Shown here piece after piece: positions 22,235 to 32,919 of a DNA stretch of 64,000 nucleotides. Made by a program: the position numbers and the translations under genes. This DNA is from Blasia pusilla (Eukaryota; Marchantiophyta; Marchantiopsida; Blasiales), in NCBI GenBank assembly GCA_050084515.1, contig CM114271.1:43152001-43216000 (forward strand), read 5' to 3'. Each line of letters opens with the position of its first letter. Within the stretch, counting starts at the first letter, position 1. The notes under the pieces are model-generated. The model was not told the DNA's origin, made no database searches, and saw only the letters and a list, made by a program, of their open reading frames with translations.

Positions 22235-22760
22235 CGTTTCACCATACCTCCACCGTAGTCGACCATAGTAATATCGATTGCCGTATCAACTAAGATATGC
22301 TGTGATGCTCACGACCCCGCCATTGTCCAGGTTCAATGCATTCGAGGGCTATCGCCGTTGTCGTTTTTTTTAATCGGCGACTTGCCCCTCAGCATCCCCG
22401 CTTCCCGGGCGGCAAGTGCTCGGCAATGCGCGATCCTGGGACGAGAGGATATCCACATGGCGCTTCTTTTGGACGGAAAGCGCATGGGTCTCATGCTTTC
22501 ACACCAATCCTATGCTTCTTTCTCGTCTTCCGATCCGTGCCAGGTTCTTCACGTATGCTTTTTTAGGACTCCCGTAAAACTCTTTCCCGCGTTGGCAACG
22601 CCAGCGGCAGGACTAAAGGTGCTACGCTTTCTTCCTGACGTCGGGCCCCCCAGGCTTGAATAGACGTAGCGAAGACTCCGAAGAGAATAGACTTTCTACA
22701 TCGACTTCTTCCCCATGTATCTGCATTAGTGGCGTGATATTTAAGGCACCGAAGCATAAA
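22235..22760. other. GC-rich region with no recognised gene
   Basis: Overlapping open frames on both strands up to 101 codons show no family motif. The region may belong to the distal upstream region of the acireductone dioxygenase gene. Composition drops sharply to AT-rich beyond about 22750. Confidence 0.35.
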
Positions 22761-22989
22761 GGCTTTCTTTTAAGTTCCTTACCCAAGTTCTTACCATTTT
22801 TCAGAGTTTACTTTACATCTTTTGTGCGTGTACCAATCGTTATTTTTTCTTTCCAACGCCGTGTGTTATGGTTACCGTTTGTTTATGGTAACAAGATACT
22901 GTGCGGGCACAATAGTTTTTTAATTATTTATTTTTCCTTACACCTAAGTATTGTTATTTAAATGTGGAGAGCAAATATTTTTAAGAAAG

Positions 22990-24700
22990 TATTACAAGAC
23001 GTGCTATGTTAGAACGCGGTGGATTAGCAACCACCATATCACTCAATATCTAAAAGCCACCTACAGACATAACAAGGTAGAAGGTTGTTAGAAGGTAATC
23101 CAACATTACCTCCTAGAAGGTAGGACATGTACCTCCTCTTACTCAACTATGTACATTGCAGTACAAGCCATTGATGCTATATCCTCTCTGATATATCATA
23201 TGTGGTCGTTCGATTTCCATCATATGCACATCGAAGAATATAGATAGCATTTGCATCAATAGGCTCCCGCATACACAATTTGGCACACCTAGTAGATAGG
23301 GATGAAGAAATCCAAGGTGTAACCTTGAAGTTGTCGGGAATACACTTCAAGGAAGACGAAATGGAAGAATGAGAGGATTGGAGTAAGCCATATCACCGCT
23401 CCTATACCTACACATGAACACATACGAGCTTGATGAGTATCAAAGGATGTATTACACAGAATGCTGGAAAATTGTACTTGGTGCAAATTCTCATAGATAT
23501 GCTCTTGAAGTTGATCTAGCCCTTTTGTAATCAATGAACAAAAAGGGGGTAGAATTACTTGTATAGCAAGAGGAAGAAGAGCTCAAAAAAATCTCAATTA
23601 TTCTTGGAATAATAGACGCACCTCTTTTACATGCGCAACGTGATCCATCAAGATAGGTGCATGTCGTTGGACAAACCTTGAAGTTATAGTCAAGGCAACC
23701 AAAACCAACCTCCCAAAAAAAGTTGATGGATCATATATGATTGAGGAGAAAAGCCTTTCACCTACAAAGAAAAAAGGAAATATAGCTTATCGTGAAGCCA
23801 AGACACCATTATCTCCCTCAAATATATTTGGATCAAGAAGTTGATCGAACGTTGCCATGATATAAGTGTCAAAAGAGGCCAACCGATAGAAGAATTTTGA
23901 ATTTTGAGAACAAGTACGAAGAAGATAGGAAGCCGAGACAATGTAGAAAATATTGAGAGAGAATCTCATGAGCTACTTGCAAATCCAATAGATGAGGTAA
24001 TAAATGAAGCCATTCTACATCTTTTAAGAGGGCATCATCCAAGAACTTAGAGATATAATCGATGAACTAAACTAGGATCCCAAAAACCCGAACCCCTTCG
24101 ATGCACATGGCAAAATTAGGAGTATATGGGATAAATGTTGAGGGAAGGCATGAAGACAACCATACCAAACATTTATAAGGTTGGACTTTGAGGTTTAAGA
24201 TAGAGAGTTACTCCACAAAATGGGTATAAGCAAGAACCACTTCACAAGGGAGACATATAATGTGGTATCATCAACAATAGAAGGGAAGAGACAAGCTGGA
24301 AATTCTTGGGTTGATGCTTGAAGTGCAAGAAAATATGAAATGGCTAAGAGTGAGCTACCCATATATGGGATCACCTTGATATTTGCCACAAGCTGATTGG
24401 AGAATCCTATATTCTCTAAAAGTAGCATGGTGAGAATAGATAATGGCTGTATTATTAATATATAAGGAGCGGACCAATGGAATGATATTCACAACTTTTC
24501 CTTTTGCAAAGAATAACTTCTCGAATATGGACGCACAAGAAACTAAATTGAATGTATTAGCCATATCAACTTGAATTGCTATCCATATTGGATGAATGTC
24601 AAGAGTGGACCGTAACCCAAAAATTACAATCTCACAACTACCAAGGGTAACCATTCCAAAATATTAAAATTAGTGAGGAAATAAGTGGACGCTAAAATGA
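22990..24700 (-). pseudogene. Non-LTR (LINE-like) retrotransposon ORF remnant with reverse transcriptase
   Basis: Reading leftward from about 24650, frames contain IWIAIQVDMANTFNLVS, FYSH-like YSHHATFREYRILQSACG and QGDPIYG, which are reverse transcriptase fingers/palm signatures. FPACLFPSIVDDTTLY has a degenerate DD catalytic pair. Downstream pieces read SYLLRTCSQNSKFFYRLASF, DQLLDPNIFEGDNGVLASR, then DQLQEHIYENLHQVQFSS and, near 23220-23300, IDANAIYILRCAYDGNRTTT. Many stops and frameshifts separate these pieces. The missing N-terminal region (endonuclease) was not found. Confidence 0.75.
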
Positions 24701-24727
24701 GGATGAACTTGCTCATTTATTTATGAG

Positions 24728-24729
<2 letters not shown>

Positions 24730-24775
<46 letters not shown>
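24730..24775. repeat. (AT)n microsatellite
   Basis: An uninterrupted run of about 22 AT dinucleotides. Confidence 0.97.
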
Positions 24776-24777
<2 letters not shown>

Positions 24778-25008
24778 TTTATTTAATAGAATTTATTTTA
24801 ATGTCACTAAGATAAATCATTCACTTTGCTTATCATCATTAGGAGGCATCTTTCATTAATAGAATAGTGTGGAAAAGTTTCTATCTTACTTTATCTTAAA
24901 AAAATTGAAGAGAATTTGGTAGAAGATAATGATATATAATATTTTCACTCCTTTGAAACATGATATAGATTTTATTTTATTTCTCGTAGAAAGAAATTTT
25001 TGGTCACT

Positions 25009-25046
25009 TTGGAGATGTAAGAAAATTAATTTTCTTACATCTCCAA
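25009..25046. repeat. Perfect 38-bp palindrome
   Basis: The left arm TTGGAGATGTAAGAAAATT (25009-25027) is followed without a spacer by its exact reverse complement (25028-25046). Confidence 0.9.
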
Positions 25047-25049
25047 TTT

Positions 25050-27020
25050 TCCAATGTGTGAGCATTCCTTGTTCATTACAGAATAGGTAGTCAATATAAG
25101 ATTCTTATCATATGTAACATGTGTGGCCGCCCCATAAGGAGCCCAAATTATAAATATTTCAATATAGATATAGTGTCACTTATATGTCAAGACTATGATT
25201 TAACTAGTTTGTGACTCAACATGCTCATGCTACACACACAAAAAGGATGCTTCTTTAAATATTTTTGTAAAGAATTTATTTGATAATTTTATGTAAATAA
25301 TTTATTGGGATTCCATATCCTTAATAAGTATCCCACTCCTCCAATCCTTGGTCTCAAATATTCTCTTCGGCTTTGTAACAACCTATACGTCTCATTCTTA
25401 AAGGAGAACTAATAACTCTTATGTCACAATTCAAAACTAATTGAAATACCAATTTTCTCAATCAGATTCGTTTTGAGGGAAAACTAATGTGCAAATCCAA
25501 AAACAAAACCACTAAACTTAACAACCATTGAAGGTTCCCTCAACAAGAATGAGACTTTTTCTTCACAAACTCTAATGCTACACTTTCTTAATATTGAAGT
25601 TCAACACCGACATCTTCATACATTCTTGCCCTTGTCTAAGCCATGAACATATACTTGCAACATAAGAGTTTGGTATGACTTAAGGATTCTACTAATTAAT
25701 TCTTGTTCCGTACAATTTTATAACCAATCTCTTTTGGTTCGATTCATTTGAAGAAGTCCAAATGAGCTGGATTTTGATATACTCACCGTTGTTCCTCATA
25801 ATTCTCTCTTTACAAACTTAAAACTAAGCCTTGTCAAAACATTTGCTATTCTTCACCACTGCAAATTGTGTACTTTTATTGGTAACACCACATGAGTATA
25901 TTCAAAAATCAACTCCATTCATCCAACACATACATGTATTTAAGAATAAACTTTATTCAATATCCAAGGCATACCTACATAGGGGATTCAAACTAAGTAC
26001 TTGGATCCTTTGACATGGTTTTTGTTTTGTCAAAGGATCTGATTAGCAATCTTGAAAGATAGCTTATCATCTTGCTATCCTACCTTAAATACTCTTGTTA
26101 TCACCTCTTCATCAAACAGTCATATCTCTTCACTAATCCTAATTTTTGTTGTAGCTGAGATCTTCGTAATCTTCTCTGCTAGCCATCTTAGCATTGGATA
26201 TTGAGTTGCTATTTCAACTTCCTATTCTTCTTAAGTACTTTTTTTATCTCATATGATGCTAACTTCTTCTCCAATTCACGAATTCTATTCACATAATGGG
26301 ATAGCTAGAAATCCAATTTATTCCTCAACGTCCCTATTCTCTTTATCTCTAATCTTAAGCTCTCAAGTCTCTAAACCATAAATTGCTAACTTCATCCACC
26401 ATGACCTTCTACAATATTGGCATCTGGATTTATCATTACTCCTCCCCACTTATCTTATAGTTCCATGATCTTCTTCATTCTCTTCACTATTGGTTCTTCA
26501 CAACATCTCTTCTTAACCAAACTAATGTGGCGATTGGAACGTCATCTCCTTCCACTAATTTTGTTGCTTCTACTTTAACTGGTTCTTCTTACCTACTTTA
26601 TACTCTCTTCCTCTTCCTTATATATCTTCTTACCACTAGAGTCAGATTCTTCTCCACTCTTTCTCCTATGTCTTTATTCCCTTCATCTAAAATTTTCACG
26701 TCATTCATGTTGATGATTTCCATCTCGACTTCCAAATAAGCTTGCAATTCTTCTTTACCACCCCAATCCTTTATAGCCTATAAATGTACTGGATAAACAT
26801 CCACATATATCATCATAATTCTCTATTCCAATAGATTTGTGAGTTGATGCACCTACACTACTCCAAAAATATACTACCCCAAATTAATAAAACACTCCTC
26901 CCAAGCTTGATGATAAAAATGCAGATCATTACCATGCACCTTGGAAGGTTGATTTGGACTAAAATTTCTTACTAGAAGCACTTGAACAAATAGCCTTAAA
27001 ATCTTGTTCAATAATATTCC
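25050..27020. other. AT-rich stretch without recognised genes
   Basis: No open frame with family motifs was seen. The minus strand of 26500-27000 has coding-like words near the frame at 27021-27281 and may be part of the same decayed unit. Confidence 0.4.
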
Positions 27021-27281
27021 TTACCTCATATCCATTGTGTTAGATCTCATAGGAGTTTTAAAGGAAAGTCCAATTTTCTTGATGATGGCTTCAACTTTGT
27101 ATACAATTCTTCTATTGCTCACACCATAAACCTCAACCCACATCTCTGCATTCAAATTTCTCAGTAGGAATCTAAATTCTTTGGAATTAACAATGATTTC
27201 TTGTTTGAATCTTCTCAACAAGTCATCGTGCACATACACATTGCTAGACAAATAAACATTCTTGTCACTAATCAAACACAC
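27021..27281 (-). pseudogene. Unidentified 86-codon open frame in decayed sequence
   Basis: The peptide starts MCLISDKNVYLSSNVYVHDD, continues RFKQEIIVNSKEFRFLLRNL and ends KTPMRSNTMDMR. The composition looks like real soluble protein, with AEMWVEVYGVSNRRIVYKVE in the middle. I do not recognise the family. Downstream on the same strand, words such as FYHQAWEECFINLG appear between stops. It is probably a degenerate transposon-borne or unknown ORF. Confidence 0.3.
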
Positions 27282-29587
27282 AAAACTCTAGATTAAAAAT
27301 TCATCCCCGTAAATTAGACATATACGCAAGTATCTATCAAAATATCCCAATTGCCTCTTTAGCTAGTAGTTAGGTCCTTCTAACCCGATATAACCATGAA
27401 TCTCTACCTACTTATGACATACATCCTGATGATGCTAAGAGCAAGCAAAAGGTCAAGTTCTCATATGGCCCCATTGTTAATTGCATTCATGTCATCCATG
27501 TCACTTGGGAAAATCTAATTATTTGGCTACCTATCATCTGTACATTTGGGGCACATCTATCGTCCCCGAGAAATTTTAGCAAGAGATGGTGTCAAAAATG
27601 CCATTTGCCACCCTCTCCGGTATCCATGTATTATAGATCAACATTATAGTTGCGCTTCTAGAAAATCTATACCAGATGCACCTCAAGCTCCCAAGTACCA
27701 CTACCAATTTTGGATCAAAATGTGCCATCAATATTGGGAAGCTAATGTTGTGCGCATTCAATTTTGCACATGGTTATTCCAAACTATACCATCACGCCTC
27801 TCAAACAGAAGAATGAGAGATGGAAAATTTTTGCAACCTCTCCAAATGGTCAATAAACAATCGGAGAGGTTGCAATATTCCATTTAGAGATATTGGTTAA
27901 AATATATTGGCATTGTCTACTACACGTAGATATAGTCCCCCTAATAGAACCTTAGGATTTTCAATAGATAGCCTCATTCTTAAATGGTCGCATATCTCAA
28001 TGTGTCTCGATATTGTGCAATTGATAGATTCTCAAACGCCATGGGCATGGCTTTCCAAAACATCTCCTCCCTCAAGGAACATGTTTGCAACCACACATCA
28101 TGGTTATCAAGGTTCAACATCTCACTAGCATCATGATAAATGACAAGTGGCATGGGTAATCTAGCTCTCTTCCATAGAGCAAAACTTAAGGTGAAAGTGA
28201 TAGCAAGGATGCTTTCTTGCTAAATCTGTACCCCATTGGAAACAACGGCAATTGTAAGTTCCAATCTCCTAAGTGAATTAAAGTGACCTCTTTGCAAACC
28301 ATACTTGCGCAAACCCTCTTCAACGTATCAAAAACATGCTTGGCTAGACTTGGCTAGATCATCATTTCATTGTCTCATGAAAAGAGGTTGAACAAAGATA
28401 GAACAAGCTCTCAATCTCTCTCTCTCCTTTGGTATACCCCTTCTCTCATTAGTAAATTGTGCACACAAGTCACCTCCTCAACCCTAACCTATAATATTGG
28501 GTCAAGGGCCATTTTCTCCAAATGTAAAAGCAGTTGTAGTCAAAATAGGGAGTTAATCAATATAGCTCCGAAGGAACTCAAAACATGAAACAACCTAAAA
28601 ACTCAAGTCATCCTAGTCCTCAATGTGTAATCCTCAACCCCCTATAATTAGGAGGTTGGTATTCAATTAGAAAATTTTGAGATAGAAGATAGTAAGATAA
28701 GAGAGATTCACTTAGAAAAACTTCTTCCAACTAATTTTTTCGTTTAAAAAGGGATGTATAATACGTGCAAAGCGGAAAAAAGGTTTTCAATTATTGAATT
28801 TTGTGAAGTAATAGGCAATCGATTCATCTCCAATGGGTTGTCCCACAAATTCATTCTTATTTTAAAAAATTGATACAATTTTGTAAGTTTTTTTTCCAAA
28901 AATTTTCATTTAGGCAACTAATTGTAGGCGACGGGTCTCCTTGGACGTAAGAAGGATATTTTCATAGCAAAATAGCTCCTATGAATTATGTAGTTGAAAA
29001 TTTCCAAAAAATATTTATTGTTGCAAGTTCAAAATTTACTATGCGTTGCAAATAGCTACATCTATGGCACTCACAATAGCATGGGATCGAGGAGAGAGTC
29101 ATGATCATGGGTCCAAGGGGGAGAGACCTTGGTGTGATCCACAAAAATTGGAACCTACATAAGCTAGTCGTAAGACTCGAAGGGCCACAGAACGGACGCG
29201 GAACTAATGCTAGTTGAGACGGGCATGTACCTTGAGATTAGCCACAGGTGAGAAAGGGCATAACTCCTTGAGGTGTGAGACCCTTGAAGTCAAGGGCAAG
29301 ACATAAGGAACATAGAATAAGTCAATAAGGAAAATACACCATGAGCATGAGCAAGATCGCTAAAAAATACACATGTTCGTCCATGGAACAAATATGACCA
29401 ACATATCATCTGCGTGGGTTTTTGGTATCCCAATGGCCCATGCGAGAACGGATGCACGCTCAGATTAAGGGAGGCGGGTAGGAATTGGTATGCATGTAGT
29501 TTCTACATTGTAGTCCTTTGCAAGCCTGCATAAGACCCACACAGGGCCCACAAGGCGGGTACGAGCCTACCTACATTATGAGGGCCT
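27282..29587. other. AT-rich intergenic or decayed repeat sequence
   Basis: Open frames (for example 27546-27887) carry no recognisable motif. From about 29390 the composition turns GC-richer, and this GC-richer piece continues on the far side of the solo LTR at 29980-30130. Confidence 0.4.
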
Positions 29588-29979
29588 TGTTGGATTCTCA
29601 ACATTCACTTCTCTCAACATTATTGATATGATCGGCCCCCTTATATGAGGAGAAGCCTATATTGATAGTTCCGACTTAGACGTCGAAGGAGTCATACTAA
29701 TATGACGTAGGTGGTTTACGGAGTAGCGTTACTAGGATTATTTAATCCCATTTTCTTCATTTCTATGAATAGAAATGAAGAAAAATAGGTAAAAAACCCT
29801 AGTTTTCCGAGTAGTGAAATAGTCGAGAGCCGCATCAGTAGCGCATTCTCGTATGTCGAGTTATCTCCATGTTCAGGTTCCATCAAAGATCTTCTATGAG
29901 TGCACGGACAGACTAGGCCACTTTGTATCTCCAAGATTTATAATATATTTCAGTGATTTTGTCACATTCTGTTTTCTCA
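29588..29979 (+). repeat. Solo LTR of the copia C family
   Basis: It starts TGTTGGATTCTCAACATTCA and ends GTTTTCTCA, aligning along its length with the two LTRs of copia C but in the opposite orientation. No internal element sequence is attached. GGGCC occurs at 29582-29586 and 29981-29985, one base outside each end, and may be the 5-bp target duplication. Confidence 0.85.
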
Positions 29980-30164
29980 CGGGCCAATATAGGCTTAGGA
30001 TGGGCTAGTGCATGCTACAAAATGGGCAACAAGTTCCTACTCGTTTCCCATTTCTCAGCGGCCGATCTTGGATCTATTTTGTGGGCGGGGCGGGCTCGAG
30101 TATGGGGCGCGCATATCCGGGTCTGCATGAAACACGAAGGGTGGCAAGAAAATTGTAAGATGTC

Positions 30165-30535
30165 AAACGTCGAGACTCAAGATGGACGATATCCACAAGG
30201 TTGCATATGGATAAAGTCCATGTTTACAAACATATCCATGTTCGTGGATTTATATGCATCCTATAGATTCATAGAAGGACTTGTCCATATGGGGCCCATC
30301 TCCCCTTCTTTCTCATCCCTCCCATTTTCCTTCATGATGTGCGGTTTCTTATTTCTTCCTTCTCTTACCTCCACTCCCTCCCCCCTTACTAGCATGCCCG
30401 CCCTATCCTTGCCTTCCACGATGAAGTATAAGTATGGGCCCCATCTTTTCCAATTCATTTTCGTGGAGAAGTCAAAACTTGCCTGTCTTAGGGACAGACT
30501 TGTCCATTTTTGTGCAACCATGGCTACTTGTGAGA
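30165..30535 (+). repeat. Dispersed repeat R2, copy 1
   Basis: It aligns with 52130-52505. Shared words include AGAAGGACTTGTCCATATGG versus GGAAGGACTTGTCCGTATGG, the CCTCCACTCCCTCC stretch, GGGCCCCATC versus GGGTCCCATC, and TTTTGTGCAACCATG. Open frames on both strands (up to 224 codons) are incidental. No coding family was recognised. Confidence 0.75.
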
Positions 30536-30938
30536 TACAAAAAATATATATGGGCATGAGCTCCAAGGTGCATTTGGGGAGTTCAAAGTCAACATCTTAC
30601 TTCAAAAATAGGAATTATGAGTTTTGATTCAAACCATCTGCATTTTGGTTGAATATCCCAAGTCGATGGACCACTTGGAAATAATACTCTTCCAACAACA
30701 AAGTCCACCTTGCAAGCTTCCTTGTTAGCTATTAGAATCCATTAACCATTTCAATGGCTAATGATTTGTGATGAGAGTAAAGGAATTACCAAGAAAATAA
30801 CACTTGAAATGCATGACAACCCATACTACAACCAAACACTTTCCCGTGTATGAGTTGTACTTTGTCGTTGTAGAGATTTTTCAAGTAGTTAGCATAAGCA
30901 ATTGCAAATTCTCTAGCCTTATCATCATGTTAGGTGAG

Positions 30939-31170
30939 CATGGCTCTCATCTACTCCCAACAAGATCTGATTAGTATGCAATTGGAAAGGATGCCCCCTA
31001 ACTGGGCTCCTCAAGATAAGCACAGATGTTAATTGATCGTACGAGAGAGCATTTCAACTGCTTAAGGATCAATTAACATCTGTGCTTATCTTGTGGAGAC
31101 CAATTAGGGGGCATCCTTTCCAATTGTATACTAATCATATTTTGTTGGGACTAGGTAGGAGCCATACTCG
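30939..31170. repeat. Large fold-back (inverted repeat, arms about 100 bp, loop 28 bp)
   Basis: The left arm runs to 31038 (ending AAGCACAGATGTTAATTGATC) and the right arm starts at 31067 (GATCAATTAACATCTGTGCTT). The arms match with few mismatches out to about 30955/31150 and imperfectly beyond. This is the shape of a fold-back MITE or an inverted duplication. Confidence 0.88.
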
Positions 31171-31189
31171 AATGAGCTCTCTAGTAGAG

Positions 31190-31490
31190 CGCGTTCGCGG
31201 ATAGTGAGGACAACCTCAAGAGGTTGAGGATGGCATACTAAGAACATGGGTAACTTGAGAGAGTAGATTTCTCCTTTGTTTGGGCTCATTTGAGCCATAC
31301 AGACAAACTTACTATTTGGATAAGTTACTGTTTAGAGTATAATTGACTTTCCACTTTGGGAAGCTCATTAGTGGAGATATTTTGGTACCTGATCATCTTG
31401 ATGTTTGGATGTCATGAGTTAACAAGGGATCATGTATTTTTGTATGTATATTTGGTGACAACGATATATATATATATGCCCATGACATAC
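31190..31490 (+). repeat. Dispersed repeat R1, third copy
   Basis: The block 31190-31370 matches 13441-13620 (GGTAACTTGAGAGAGTAGAT, TTTCCACTTTGGGAAG). Block 31371-31480 matches 13288-13395 (GTGGAGATATTTTGGTACC). It ends in a short (TA)n run. Confidence 0.7.
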
Positions 31491-31499
31491 ATTCCAATT

Positions 31500-32147
31500 C
31501 ATTAGCAAGGAGAGCATTACCTATTGCATCATAATCTCTTGCATCATAAAGGGGAAATTAATAAAAGTCTTATACCATGATTCATCTATAGCCCATGGTT
31601 AAATGAGCACAATCACAATTTCAAATCCAAGAGGATATATAGACGAAAACGTATTGATTGAAAATAAAACCTATTTGTGAAAGAAAATGATAAGAGTAGA
31701 TATTTCAAAAATATATAAAAAAATCCTAGAAAAAATAAATTATCAAGAAAGATTCTATCAAGAGAAAATGAAAGATTAATTTTCAATAATTTTTCATTTT
31801 CTTCTCTTTTCAAAAGAATATTCATACAGAGAAAATTTAGAAGGCACTAAGTAGATCCTAATTCCCCTTAATTTTATTATGTTATGGAATTTTTGAATTA
31901 TGATATGTACATACTTTTATTTTTTAGATGATATCAATGTAGATCACCCAATTCAACCATTATAAAACTTGTACCAATAAAGATGGAAATAAGCATAGAT
32001 AGCTAGTTATTATTAATAAGGATAATAAAATTAATTATAACACATATTAAGAAAAATATGAGGATAAATTCTGGATGTTCATCACGATATTTTATGTGAA
32101 AATTTCATTCCTTTTTCCAAGAAATATAAAAGAGATGTATAAGTGAT
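31500..32147. other. AT-rich stretch with no feature recognised
   Basis: Composition is strongly AT-rich, and short open frames lack any motif. Confidence 0.5.
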
Positions 32148-32238
32148 CAATTTGATTTTGTAAGAAGAAATAGAAGGTTAAATTACATTAATCTTGTATG
32201 TAATTTAACCTTCTACTTCTTCTTACAAAATCAAATTG
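32148..32238. repeat. 41-bp arm hairpin, one mismatch, 9-bp loop
   Basis: Arm 32148-32188 (beginning CAATTTGATTTTGTAAGAAG) pairs with 32198-32238 with a single mismatch. Confidence 0.92.
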
Positions 32239-32417
32239 TCGGGCAACATACACGGGAGTGTAGGGACTAATCATGTTGCACACAAATTTTTTTCTTGCTG
32301 CTCATAGAATATAAAATATTTTTTTGCTGCTCGTAGAGTAGGAAATTTTTTTGCTATCACATGTCAAGTAGAGAGGTGTTTGCAAATCAAGAAGGCATTC
32401 TCCAATAAAAATATAGA
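32239..32417 (-). mobile_element. Degenerate small Helitron-like element, copy 1
   Basis: Read on the minus strand, the 5' end TCTATATTTTTATTGGAGAATG starts at 32417 and is preceded by A. It is followed by CCTTCTTGATTTGCAAACAC, shared with the copy at 32700-32914. An internal GCTGCTCGTAGA/GCTGCTCATAGA duplication is present. The 3' end is not clear and abuts the 41-bp hairpin. Confidence 0.45.
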
Positions 32418-32699
32418 TTTTCTTAAAATATCAAACTTTTAGAAACATAGTTGACTAAGAGGGGATAAGAACTAAGAGCATCTAATACGCGTATTAAGGA
32501 AAAATAGTAATAAAACATAAAGAAATCTAATATTAAGTTTTGTATTTTGCAAGGTACATGCATGTGGCTAAAGCAAATCAGAATAACGATTCTTTGGGGT
32601 TATCTCATTCTTTCATCCTTGAAGAAAAGATCTTTATAAGATGAAATGACGTAGAGTCTCTAATTTTAAATATATGATTGTGATGATAATACTTCAAGA

Positions 32700-32914
32700 C
32701 TAGTAAGGTGCCCGTGCGATGCACAAGAAATAAAAAATTATTTGAAGAGCTAGTGTATAGCTCGTGAAGTGAAGAGATTAATAATGTTGCACATAAATTC
32801 AATTTTTTTCTTATTGCCCGTAGCATATGAAACATTTTCTTACTGCCCAGTTGCCACGTGTCAAGGAGAGAGGTGTTTGCAAATCAAGAAGGCACTCTCC
32901 CATAATAATATAGA
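32700..32914 (-). mobile_element. Small non-autonomous Helitron-like element, 215 bp
   Basis: On the minus strand it begins TCTATATTATTATGGGAGAG (preceded by A) and ends with CATCGCACGGGCACCTTACTAG followed by T. A|TC...CTAG|T is the Helitron border rule, and a short GTGC/GCAC palindrome precedes CTAG. It has no coding capacity. Two related copies lie at 32239-32417 and 51344-51710. Confidence 0.68.
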
Positions 32915-32919
32915 TAAGA

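Noticed and set aside
22042-22293. Open frames of 83 codons (plus) and 64 codons (minus) across the 66-bp repeats
   Set aside because: The repeat length is a multiple of three and keeps frames open on both strands. No protein motif is present.
29953-30627. 224-codon plus-strand frame
   Set aside because: It runs from the LTR end through unrelated sequence into repeat R2 and has no coherent protein signature.
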